Positions 8,674 through 17,069 of a stretch of 44,557 nucleotides of DNA are shown here, piece after piece. The stretch's first letter is position 1. Each line of letters begins with the position of its first letter. The stretch lies in the NCBI GenBank assembly GCA_903893565.1, contig CAITMU010000096.1, positions 1 through 44,557 of the forward strand, read 5' to 3'. This DNA comes from an uncultured beta proteobacterium. GTDB lineage: Bacteria; Pseudomonadota; Gammaproteobacteria; Burkholderiales; SG8-41. Under the pieces are notes generated by a model. It saw only the letters and a program-made list of their open reading frames with translations. It was not told the origin of the DNA and did no database searches. The position numbers and the translations under genes were made by a program.

Positions 8674-9203
8674 GATAAAAATCCTGATAACAGTTGATTA
8701 AGCTTTGGCTTAGCTTGCTCAAATCGAAGCATCAAATCCTTTTCTTCAACACCCCCCAAGGGATGATCAATCAGAATTAAGTGCAATGCATTAGCCCCTA
8801 AAACGCGCGACTGAGCCTTCGCCAAATTGCTAAACGCAGTCGAACAAATCAACGCAACCTTTTTACCTTTATTTAGAAGCAAAGCCATGTCGTGGACACT
8901 CCACGAAGTGCAGGCCCCTCAATCTGCCATAGCCCCTAAAATAAAGTCAGACTGCTCTACTAACTGATCGATTTGTAACGCACTGGCCGCCACAGCTGCA
9001 TTGGGTTTACGACATTGAGCTACATTTGTAATATGAAATTTTTCCAGCAAATCAACACGTAATAACTCCAAAAGATGATCCGCATTATTTTTACTGTTAT
9101 CTAAAATACCCAGGCGAAACCCCTTTGCCAAAAGCCTGACAGAAGAGACGCTCGTCTCATCCACTATCACCGGTGCCTCAGGAATAATATAAATATCTTG
9201 CAT
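8670..9203 (-). CDS. Short UGSC-family selenoprotein with a Sec-Gly-Ala-Cys motif (Sec95)
   Basis: Reading TGA at 8921-8919 as selenocysteine gives 177 residues from ATG 9203 to TGA 8670. The centre reads ILGAMAD-U-GACTSWS. It aligns with the N-terminal domain of the two larger proteins: an early GFRLGILDNSKNNADHLLELL matches their KTVAQLWDFLFRGDEVFQTLE, and a late GANALHLILIDHPLGG matches their VPGHP segment. It lacks the second domain, which is encoded by the next gene. It lies between a Bug gene (35 bases upstream) and the DGLP gene (overlapping stop/start). Without selenocysteine it would appear as two unrelated short genes of 94 and 72 residues. Likely a cytoplasmic redox protein; the reaction is unknown. 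Confidence 0.82.
8890..8921 (-). promoter_or_regulatory. Putative bacterial SECIS hairpin, copy 3
   Basis: On the minus strand after TGA 8921-8919, TCGTGGA (8906-8900) pairs perfectly with TCCACGA (8896-8890) around the loop GTG. Loop bases are 20-22 bases after the TGA, matching the distance in the other two genes (18-23), and again contain GU. The sequence differs from copies 1 and 2, so structure and spacing are kept while sequence is not. Confidence 0.6.
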
Positions 9204-9238
9204 ACAGGTACCTTTTTCGTCAGCCAGAGAAGTATTTT

Positions 9239-10216
9239 TTATTCAGCTTTAATGGCGCTGGATTGCACGATTTTTCCCCATTTAATCGACTCAGACTGAA
9301 GAAACAGTGAAAACTCTTCCGGCGTCGAAATAACCGGCTCCGCACCCATGCCTATTAGTTTATTTTTCAATTCAATATTTTGTGCAATCTTTTTTAACGA
9401 TGAATAACTGTAACCAATGACCTCTTTAGTTACTGTACTCGGTACTGTCAATGCAAACCAGTTGGTGAGGTCATACTTGGGAATACCGGCTTCCATCATC
9501 GTTGGCATTTGAGGTAACAATGCAGAACGGCTAGCCCCCAATACGGCTAACGCTCTTAACTTGTGGGATTGAATATAGGGCAAAGCCTGCACAATGCTAT
9601 CGAAAGTCGTTGACACATGCCCACCCAACAAATCTGCAAAACTGGGGCCACTACCCTTATAGGGGATATGTAGCAACTTCACGCCCGCTAGGCGAATGAA
9701 AAGCTCACCCGCTAGATGAGGAGCCCCCCCCGCACCGGAGGAAGAAAAGGTAATCTGATCAGGATGGGCTTTGGCAAAACTCACCAACTCAGACACAGAA
9801 CGAACAGGTAATGAAGGATGGGCAAGAAAAACAAAATGAACATTCACCAAATGAGTGAGCGGCGCAAAATCTTTTTTGACATCGAAGGCGAGCTTCTTAT
9901 ATAAATAAGGATTCACTGTCAAAGTGCCCATGGTGCCTAAGTACCACGTATGACCATCGCCGGGCGCTTTGGCGGCTAATTCAGTCCCAATATTACCCGC
10001 TGCACCAGCCCGATTATCCACAATCACTTGCTGAGACCACAGCTCGGTTAATTTTTGCGCATATAACCTAGCAATGATATCGGCGCCACCCCCAGCGGGG
10101 AATGGCACGATCAGTCGAATAGATTTTGAGGGAAATTCCTGAGCGAAAACAGAAAAAACAATGCCACAGTAAATTCCCCACCCAGCAAAGGCCAGAATGA
10201 GTTTTTTTAATGGCAT
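9239..10216 (-). CDS. Bug-family (TctC) periplasmic solute-binding protein 3
   Basis: This is a 325-residue Bug protein with a signal peptide (MPLKKLILAFAGWGIYCGI, cleavage near FSVFA). The mature start EFPSKSIRLIVPFPAGGGAD is close to the family consensus, including the intact GGGxD ligand loop. QQVIVDNRAGAAGNIG and DGHTWYLGTMG follow. It is encoded one base after the stop of the muconolactone-isomerase-like gene and 35 bases before the short selenoprotein gene, so it is inside that operon. It probably captures the compound, or a precursor, that the selenoprotein pair acts on; this is inference from position. Confidence 0.93.
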   Translation of the reverse strand: MPLKKLILAFAGWGIYCGIVFSVFAQEFPSKSIRLIVPFPAGGGADIIARLYAQKLTELWSQQVIVDNRAGAAGNIGTELAAKAPGDGHTWYLGTMGTLTVNPYLYKKLAFDVKKDFAPLTHLVNVHFVFLAHPSLPVRSVSELVSFAKAHPDQITFSSSGAGGAPHLAGELFIRLAGVKLLHIPYKGSGPSFADLLGGHVSTTFDSIVQALPYIQSHKLRALAVLGASRSALLPQMPTMMEAGIPKYDLTNWFALTVPSTVTKEVIGYSYSSLKKIAQNIELKNKLIGMGAEPVISTPEEFSLFLQSESIKWGKIVQSSAIKAE

Positions 10217-10217
10217 T

Positions 10218-10550
10218 TTATTTCTTCAGAGGAGTCTTTTTTTTCTTCGCAGCAGGCACATATTTTTTATCATGTGACTTTAAATATAACTGGGCGTGAT
10301 CAGCATCTAACAATGGATAAGTATCAAAATGAGCAGGCATAATTTCAGCCCATTCATTAATGAGTTGATGCAATCGCGAAGTGGAATCCACATCAAAAAT
10401 CGCTACCCCACCCCGACCTACTCTGGCATAAACACACAATGCCTCTTTGGATTTCAAAAGCGGATCCATCCACTTCCAATACTTTTGCCGACGTGCGGTA
10501 ACCGTCGAAGGAGGATCTCGTCTAGGCGTTGTAACGATTAAAAATAGCAT
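10218..10550 (-). CDS. Muconolactone delta-isomerase-like small protein
   Basis: This 110-residue protein begins MLFLIVTTPRRDP and has the GRGGVAIFDVDSTSRLHQLI stretch near residues 45-64 and FDTYPLLDAD near 75-84, the beta-alpha-beta core of the muconolactone isomerase family of ferredoxin-like folds. The Lys-rich tail (AAKKKKTPLKK) is extra. Family members isomerise small lactones in aromatic degradation, but many relatives have no proven activity. It is directly upstream of Bug 3 (one-base gap) and probably co-transcribed with the MaoC-like gene above it. Whether it acts on a lactone here is unknown. Confidence 0.7.
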   Translation of the reverse strand: MLFLIVTTPRRDPPSTVTARRQKYWKWMDPLLKSKEALCVYARVGRGGVAIFDVDSTSRLHQLINEWAEIMPAHFDTYPLLDADHAQLYLKSHDKKYVPAAKKKKTPLKK

Positions 10551-10617
10551 TATTTCTCCTCAATACAATAACAGGTTTATTTTTTAATTAATTTTATTTC
10601 CTGTCTTATTATTTGCA

Positions 10618-10641
10618 AGTGCTTGCCCTCTTGCAAGCACT
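10618..10641. promoter_or_regulatory. Perfect 9-bp stem-loop between the MaoC-like and isomerase-like genes
   Basis: AGTGCTTGC (10618-10626) and GCAAGCACT (10633-10641) form a nine-pair stem around a six-base loop. There is no T-run on either side, so it is not a standard intrinsic terminator. Within a minus-strand gene series it may be an RNA processing or stability site, or an attenuator. Another AATAATTATT palindrome lies close by at 10660-10669. Confidence 0.45.
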
Positions 10642-10708
10642 CTTAGGGGGGCATCATTTAATAATTATTACAATGCGAACTTTTCAATAAGCCCCCTACA
10701 ATCATGCA

Positions 10709-11923
10709 TCAACTTTTATATATACCAAACCCTAAATCTAACCCAGAACCATCACGGAACATATGGGTCTTAATATCGCGCGAAGGAAGGATGACGGTTG
10801 CTGCGCCATTAGTAACAGTTTTTTCACCACGCTGATTCTCCGCCCACACTTCGAGATCCACCAATGGATAACCATCAACAATGTATTTTTTAATAACCTT
10901 ACCTTTACACCAAGTAGTGTCGCCCATGGTATTAAAGCGGCGCAACTCTGTTTTAATCCGTTTTAACACACCCGCATCACCCATCCAGTTAGTCACCATC
11001 GAGGCAACCCAGGCTGAACGTTGGGGACCATAATCGTACGTGCCGGGCACCCCGACTTCTTTGGCAACCGACTCACGGTGATGCCCAATACCCGTATATT
11101 CCACTCCACCGCCAGCCTCAGGGTTACGGAAAAAATGGCCTGGATGACGAACCGCACCTTTCAAAATAACGCCGTGAGTGTGTCCCCTACCGCAACCGAC
11201 CAAAAATCCCATGGTATCCATAAGAGAAAGAGGACCTCTCGCAATCGGAGTCAAAGCCTCCCCTTCGGTCACATCTTCCCAATAGCGAATATTGGCACCG
11301 CATATCTTTTTATCTTCTTCTAACACTGCTTTATCAATAACGGAAAATTCATCCGATGTGTAAGTATGTTTTTGAATATCTTTGTATTTGCCTTTATCTC
11401 GTGCTGCTTTTCTTTCGTGACGAGTACACCAGCCTAAGACTCTAGAAATCAATTCATCTTTTTGATTAACAAAGTGAGCCTCAACATACTGAATCACCAA
11501 GCGGCCTGAAAACTCACTTTTTCTTTCTTCAACGGCTACCACTCGCTCTTCAGCCGTCACGCGATCACCAGGACGCAAATTTCTAAAGCATTCCCAATCA
11601 TTACCGGCATAAAATCCATGGACACCTGGCAACCCCCAGCGAGTCCTACCAATCCATCCATACGCCATGGGAAACATGGGATGCGCAATCACATTGCCAT
11701 AACGAGCGTTTCTGGCATATTCGCTATCGCGATAAATGGGATTTAGATCTCCAATGCCGTTACAAAAATTTCGTATAGTATCAATAGTAATGTCTTGCAG
11801 ATACGGGCCTTCAGGACGCAAGCGACGTCCGATCATCGCTTTCGCACTAGCGATGGCCTCATCAGTAATGATGCCCTCAGTGGGCACGTCTTTAATTTCT
11901 TGTTGCTGCTTATCGTCACTCAT
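10709..11923 (-). CDS. MaoC-like double hot-dog acyl-CoA hydratase/dehydratase
   Basis: This is a 404-residue paralogue of the protein at 2697-3833. Shared features are TIRNFCNGIGDLNPIYRDSE in the first hot-dog domain, GLPGVHGFYAGNDWE, YWEDVTEGEALTPIARGP opening the second, and GPQRSAWVASMVTNWMGDAG near the end. I placed the start at ATG 11923 (MSDDKQQQEI), which has AAGGTGAG upstream. An in-frame start at 11977 would add 18 unconserved residues. It is divergent from the second UGSC gene and upstream of the isomerase-like/Bug/selenoprotein series. Its pairing with a UGSC gene here and at 2697 suggests the hydratase and the selenoprotein act in the same pathway. Confidence 0.85.
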   Translation of the reverse strand: MSDDKQQQEIKDVPTEGIITDEAIASAKAMIGRRLRPEGPYLQDITIDTIRNFCNGIGDLNPIYRDSEYARNARYGNVIAHPMFPMAYGWIGRTRWGLPGVHGFYAGNDWECFRNLRPGDRVTAEERVVAVEERKSEFSGRLVIQYVEAHFVNQKDELISRVLGWCTRHERKAARDKGKYKDIQKHTYTSDEFSVIDKAVLEEDKKICGANIRYWEDVTEGEALTPIARGPLSLMDTMGFLVGCGRGHTHGVILKGAVRHPGHFFRNPEAGGGVEYTGIGHHRESVAKEVGVPGTYDYGPQRSAWVASMVTNWMGDAGVLKRIKTELRRFNTMGDTTWCKGKVIKKYIVDGYPLVDLEVWAENQRGEKTVTNGAATVILPSRDIKTHMFRDGSGLDLGFGIYKS

Positions 11924-12014
11924 CAACTCACCTTTTAATGAAAAAAAACCCCAATAAAAATCAATCGACAAAACCAATCAAATAGCATTTTTCTTATCCT
12001 AAGATCATGCGCCA

Positions 12015-12046
12015 GAATAATTATTATCGCAAGAAAATAATTATTC
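12015..12046. promoter_or_regulatory. Paired AT palindromes, candidate operator between divergent MaoC and UGSC-2 genes
   Basis: The palindrome AATAATTATT occurs at 12016-12025 and again at 12036-12045, centres 20 bases apart (about two helical turns). With a flanking G and C they form an 11-base inverted repeat. A third copy lies at 10660-10669. The position between divergent genes and the two-turn spacing fit a dimeric regulator binding cooperatively. AT-rich chance is the alternative. Confidence 0.4.
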
Positions 12047-12235
12047 CAGAAAAATGCCACTCAGAAAAGCTTAGAATCTTGTTTAATCTGCATCGGAAAA
12101 CCCTCAAATTAGTAAAATATTCCGAACGATTTTTTGTCCTTTAAGAAGAAAAAATACGGATTTCACAAATTTAAAAGCCTAGTCTTATTATTAAGTAAAA
12201 ATCTATTCTCAATGGACCCAGAGATCCATATCATC

Positions 12236-13987
12236 ATGATGAAAAAAAATACAATGCACCCCTTTTACGAAGTGTATTCACCTCAGCCGGCTCGTTTAAA
12301 AAGTCACACAAAAAACTTGGCAACGCGGTTGCCCACACTCGTAGGCAAAACTCTGGCACATGTTTGGGATTATCAATATCGTGGGAATGAAATTTTCCCT
12401 TGGATTGAAGAGGCTTTAAAGCAACAATTCCCCGGTATTCGATTCATTCACTGGAAAGAATTTGGCAGTACGCACTCAAATAACGAAAGACAAGTGATTG
12501 AAAACCTTTCAAAAAAACTAAAAGAATTTGAGGTCGATGCAGTCATCAGTGGTATTGGGGCCTGAGGCAGTTGTACACCCGCCGTGATGCGGGCCAGTGC
12601 GGCTTGTGAATTAGCCGGCATCCCAACCGCTTCATTAGTTTCAGAAGGTTATATCAGTCAAGCCAAAGCTGTGGCTAAGGGACTGGGCTTAGTTCATTTA
12701 GCCCTATCCCTTGTTCCGGGTCATCCCACCGCTCAAAGTGCGGATACATTAAAAAATAATATTGTAAATATCACCCTACGTGATGTTATTCACAATCTAA
12801 CTCAATCTCAAAAAAATACAGCATTAGAAAAGGAAGAAAAAACGGATCAAATCGTGTTCAAAGGCGGATTCGATGAAGTGAATCATTACTTTTATACGAA
12901 CGAATTAAGTGACGGTTTACCCGTAGTTCCCCCCACCCTAGAACGCATTAGCGCATTTTTAAAAATAACCCCACATCGTTCCGATCATATTTTTGGCATT
13001 TTGCCTCCTGACGGACGCCCAGCCAGCGTGTGGAGCATTGCGGTCAATGGTGTCATGGCCGGCTGCCGGCCTGAATATATGCCTATTCTAGTTGCCTTAG
13101 TGCAAGCCATGCTAGACCCCCATTACGGCGTAGAACACAGTGGCAATAATCCCGGGGGTGAAACCCTCATTATGATTAATGGACCGATTGCGAAACAACT
13201 TCAATTTAACCATTTACATGGTGTATTACGTGATGGATTTTTGGCCAATACCACTGTCGGTCGTTTCTGGCGTTTATATTTAAGGAATGTCGCGGGATTT
13301 TTACCCAGTAAAAGTGATCGAGCCACATTTGGGAACACTTGGAAAGTGGTATTAAGCGAAAACGAGTCAGTTCTCGAAGAAATTGGTTGGGAGCCTAACA
13401 ATGTGGAAATGGGATTTACCCGTGACTGCAACACAGTTACCATTGCTCGCTATACCGGCGGTGATGTGAGCTCTTCAGTGTTTGGCCAAACACCGGCTGA
13501 GATAATGCCTTTTTTAGCCGCGTCCGTATTGCGACAGGTGTCGTGGCAAATTATGTTTACCGTGGGTCAGTCACAAGGCTCTTTACGCCCCCTCATCTTA
13601 CTGACTCCTGCCATGGCCCGAATCTTTGCTAAGGCAGGTTGTTCAAAGCAAGACGTCAAACAACTCATTTTTGAGCATGCTCGTCTACCCGCCTGTCACA
13701 TTGAACGCTTGCTACGAGACTGGACGCGCAAGGGTATCTGGAACATTGCGGACGAAGTCAAAAAAGGCACTTTACCTAAACACTTTCATGAATCGGATGA
13801 TCCAGAGCGCCTAGTTCCTATCGTCTGGAAAGCGACAGATTATATGATTGCCGTCACCGGTGATGAACTCAGAAACGATGTATACGTATTCGCTCACAAT
13901 GGGATTTTAGGCTATCCCGTCGGTAAGAAAATAGAATTACCAGCGGACTGGTCAGACGTCATCAAAAGCATTGAAAACATTTCCTAG
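12236..13987 (+). CDS. UGSC-type selenoprotein fused to a DGLPxxPP/MAGCRPEY domain (copy 2, Sec110)
   Basis: Reading TGA at 12563-12565 as selenocysteine joins two in-frame halves into 583 residues. The junction is ISGIGA-U-GSCTPAVMRASA. Order: MHPFYEVYSPQPAR near the N-terminus, matching YYEVYWPRAPR of copy 1; WKEFGSTH; the UGSC motif; VPGHPTAQSA; then the second domain with DGLPVVPPT from residue 226 and MAGCRPEY with Cys277. It is closely similar to copy 1 along its whole length, except that Cys before Sec in copy 1 (GMGC) is Ala here (GIGA). The start is uncertain: ATG 12236 fits the homologue best, and the frame stays open upstream to 12134. It is followed by a convergent Bug gene, so it is monocistronic on this strand. 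Confidence 0.87.
12563..12593 (+). promoter_or_regulatory. Putative bacterial SECIS hairpin, copy 2
   Basis: After TGA 12563-12565, CCCGC (12578-12582) pairs with GCGGG (12589-12593) around the loop CGTGAT (12583-12588). The loop sits 18-23 bases after the TGA, exactly as in copy 1, and its first four bases (CGTG) are identical. The stem has five GC pairs. Confidence 0.62.
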
Positions 13988-14004
13988 CAATCAACCAAAT
14001 ACCT

Positions 14005-14970
14005 TTAATCAGCAATAATGCCGGTATTTTTTATAACGTCTGCCCATTTTTTTAATTCAATTTGCAAAAAACGTGAAAATTGCTCTGCATTACTAGCAAC
14101 GGGCTCAGCCCCTTGCGTCATTAAGCTCGCACTCACACTGGGCTTTTTGATGACACTCACAAAGTCAGTGGTGAGCTTTTTAGCAATCTCTGGGGCTATG
14201 CCTGCCGGCGCGAAAGCCCCATACCATCCGGTCATGTCATAACCCGAGACGCCCGATTCTGACAAGGTCGGCAAGTCTGGTAAAGCCAAGGCACGCTTCA
14301 GACTCGTCACAGCTAGGGCTCTGACCTTTCCCGCTTTTATATGCGGCATCGCAGTGGGCTGGGAATCAATCATCAACTGCACTCGGCCCGCTATTAGATC
14401 GATATAAGATTCCGCTACCCCTCTGTACGGAATGTGCGTCATTTTAATTCCAGCCATCGATTCTAAAAGCGCCGGACCCAAGTGAGTAGAACCCCCACTA
14501 CCCGCCGAACCAAAATTTAATTCACCCGGATGCGTCTTAGCAAAGGCAATAAACTCTTTCATCGAATTTGCAGGCACTGATAAATGAGTAACCAAAACAC
14601 TGGGCGTCATCGCCACTTGCGTTACTGGAACAAAATCCTTTGTGACATCATAAGGCATATTCTTGTAAAGACTCGGGTTAACAGAAAAACTAATCCCTGC
14701 TAATAATAAGGTATAACCATCGGCTCTTGCATGTGCGACGGCTTCTGCACCAACGTTACCGGCAGCGCCGATTTTGTTTTCCACAATCACCTGCTGCCCC
14801 CACAACTCAGACAATTGTTGTGCAACGATTCGAGTCACAAGATCTGTAGTCCCTCCTGTTGGAAAGGGCACAATCACACGAACTGGTTTTAGGGGATAGG
14901 ACTGCGCTCCCACAAAATTACAAACAAAAAAAGTAAGAAAAATAAAGAATAAAGACTTTAATAATTTCAA
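14005..14970 (-). CDS. Bug-family (TctC) periplasmic solute-binding protein 4
   Basis: This is a 321-residue Bug protein. I start it at TTG 14970, which has GAGGAG eight or so bases upstream and makes a clean signal peptide (KLLKSLFFIFLTFFVCNFVGAQ). The frame stays open to ATG 15030, which would put 20 polar residues in front of the signal. The mature part opens YPLKPVRVIVPFPTGGTTD, with QQVIVENKIGAAGNVG, ADGYTLL and a late LPTLSESGVSGYDM. It is convergent with UGSC-2, 17 bases apart. The ligand is unknown. Confidence 0.92.
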   Translation of the reverse strand: MKLLKSLFFIFLTFFVCNFVGAQSYPLKPVRVIVPFPTGGTTDLVTRIVAQQLSELWGQQVIVENKIGAAGNVGAEAVAHARADGYTLLLAGISFSVNPSLYKNMPYDVTKDFVPVTQVAMTPSVLVTHLSVPANSMKEFIAFAKTHPGELNFGSAGSGGSTHLGPALLESMAGIKMTHIPYRGVAESYIDLIAGRVQLMIDSQPTAMPHIKAGKVRALAVTSLKRALALPDLPTLSESGVSGYDMTGWYGAFAPAGIAPEIAKKLTTDFVSVIKKPSVSASLMTQGAEPVASNAEQFSRFLQIELKKWADVIKNTGIIAD

Positions 14971-15173
14971 AATTTTCTCTCCTCTATAAGATGATCCGTT
15001 AAAACAAGGCCACTTTTTGCCCCACGTCATCGAAAAATTTTTTTATTTATTCTTGAGTAATACCATGAAATGAACAAACTGAAAACTGTTATGTAAGAAG
15101 CTCGCTTCATTTGACATTAAATCTTGGCAAGAGGACAATAAAAATCAGTTTTCTTTCCTTATAAAATAAAAAA

Positions 15174-16790
15174 ATGAAAGACTATGACTTTATCATTGTT
15201 GGGGCGGGTTCTGCAGGATGTGTGCTTGCGGCTCGGCTCAGTGCATCGGGTCAATACCAAGTTGCATTGATAGAAGCTGGGGGCAGTGCTGAGCGTTTCT
15301 GGATCAACACCCCTATTGGCTTTGGTCGACTTTATGAAGACCCCAAAAGTAATTGGCTCTACCAAAGTGAGCCCGAATTAGAATTAAATAACACTCGAAG
15401 CTTTCAATCACGCGGTAAGGTCTTAGGCGGAACCAGTTCCATCAATGGACTCGTTTACATGCGGGGTCAACAGCACGATTTTAACCAATGGAAAGCTTTA
15501 GGCAACTACGGCTGGGGCTATGAGGATGTTCTAGCTTTTTTCAAAAAAAGTGAAAAAAATCAAAATGGAGCCAATTACTTTCACGGTGACCAAGGGCCGC
15601 TCGGTGTGTCGAATTCTAGCCCCCATGAACTGGCCGATGCATTTTTAGCGGCAGGCGTTCAGGCGGGCTATGAACTCAACAAAGATCTTAACGGTTCCTC
15701 TCAGGATGGATTTGGCTACATCCCCATGACGACCTACAAAGGTCAACGTAGCAGCTCAGCCTCAGCCTATTTAAAACCTATACGAAACCGCAAAAACTTA
15801 CATATCATTACAAAGGCACTAGTCACACGTATATTATTTAATCACAACACCGCCATCGGAATCCAATACCTTCATCAAGGACTGAGTTGCCATATCCAAG
15901 CGCGCAGGGAAGTCATTGTATCCGGCGGAGTCTTTAACTCACCCCAACTGCTTGAACTCTCAGGCATTGGGCAAGCAAAACGGTTGGAGACTTTGGGGAT
16001 ACCGGTCAAAGTGGACTTACCCGGTGTTGGTGAGAACCTACAAGATCACTTCACAGCTTCCGTCACTTATCGCTGTACAAAAAAAATTACTCTGAACGAT
16101 ATTATCAACCAACCCTTGCGTCGCATTGGCATGGGTATTCAATACCTACTCACGCGCAGTGGCCCCATGGCCAGCGGAGGGGTTCCTAGCGTGGGTTGCT
16201 TACGTAGTGACCCCACAGAATTGAGTCCTGATATCAAACTTAATCTCCAACTCTGGGGACGATCGAGCACGGGTAAAGCTAAAAAAGGACTCGACTTATT
16301 GCCATTTTCTAGTTTCGGCATATCAATGAATCTTCTACATCCAGAAAGTCGTGGCCACGTACACATAAAAAATAACAACCCGCTAACTGCCCCTTCCATC
16401 CAATTTAATTTCTTTTCAACGGAAAATGATAGGCGTAAGGCGATCTACGGACTCAAAGAAGTGCGAAGACTGGCCAAAACAACCGCGCTTAAGCCCTACA
16501 TTCAGGAAGAAATAACTCCAGGTCCGCAATTTCAGACAGAAAATGAATTACAAGCCTACTGTCGTAGCGCAGGTCGATCAACACACCATGGCACCAGTAC
16601 CTGCAAGATGGGAATAGATAAACTGGCCGTAGTCGATCCCCAACTTAAGGTGATAGGCATCAATCAACTCAGAATCATTGATGCGTCTATCATGCCTAAT
16701 CTAGTCGGAGGCAATACAAATGCCGCAACCATTATGATTGGTGAGAAAGGAGCCTCCATGCTCTTAAAAGATCACGAAAGCATTACATAA
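15174..16790 (+). CDS. GMC-family FAD oxidoreductase (choline-dehydrogenase-like)
   Basis: This 538-residue flavoenzyme oxidises an alcohol group. The N-terminal FAD site is DFIIVGAGSAGCVLAARLS (residues 4-22). GMC signature 1 follows at RGKVLGGTSSINGLVYMRG, and SGGVFNSPQLLELSGIG is GMC signature 2. The C-terminal catalytic pair includes the His of STHHGTSTCKMG and a terminal IDASIMPNLVGGNTNAA FAD contact. The product is about the usual length for cytoplasmic members and has no signal peptide. It stands between two minus-strand Bug genes; which alcohol it uses is unknown. Confidence 0.92.
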   Translation: MKDYDFIIVGAGSAGCVLAARLSASGQYQVALIEAGGSAERFWINTPIGFGRLYEDPKSNWLYQSEPELELNNTRSFQSRGKVLGGTSSINGLVYMRGQQHDFNQWKALGNYGWGYEDVLAFFKKSEKNQNGANYFHGDQGPLGVSNSSPHELADAFLAAGVQAGYELNKDLNGSSQDGFGYIPMTTYKGQRSSSASAYLKPIRNRKNLHIITKALVTRILFNHNTAIGIQYLHQGLSCHIQARREVIVSGGVFNSPQLLELSGIGQAKRLETLGIPVKVDLPGVGENLQDHFTASVTYRCTKKITLNDIINQPLRRIGMGIQYLLTRSGPMASGGVPSVGCLRSDPTELSPDIKLNLQLWGRSSTGKAKKGLDLLPFSSFGISMNLLHPESRGHVHIKNNNPLTAPSIQFNFFSTENDRRKAIYGLKEVRRLAKTTALKPYIQEEITPGPQFQTENELQAYCRSAGRSTHHGTSTCKMGIDKLAVVDPQLKVIGINQLRIIDASIMPNLVGGNTNAATIMIGEKGASMLLKDHESIT

Positions 16791-17069
16791 CGTATTCTGA
16801 TTTTTTTTTACCGGATGATGGTTCGTTTCCAAAATAAAGAGGCGCCTCATCAAGAGCTCTTTCTTACTCTGCTTTAATATGAATTGGTTTTCATTCTTTC
16901 CTATTTTTTTAAACCAATCCCTAAGGCATCAGACTTATCATATTCCTGATAGGCTCCCGAAAAATTAGTGTAAATCGCTCCAAACCGATGAGCAATTGCC
17001 ACAATAAAATGACACTATTTTGGCAAAACTAAGCCCCCTCTTCCTCGGAGCCTTGAAAAAACTACAACC

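Noticed and set aside
16839..16848. GAGGCGCCTC palindrome between the GMC and Bug 5 genes as a terminator or operator.
   Set aside because: It is a ten-base palindrome with no loop or T-run and no neighbouring promoter; a chance restriction-type site is as likely.
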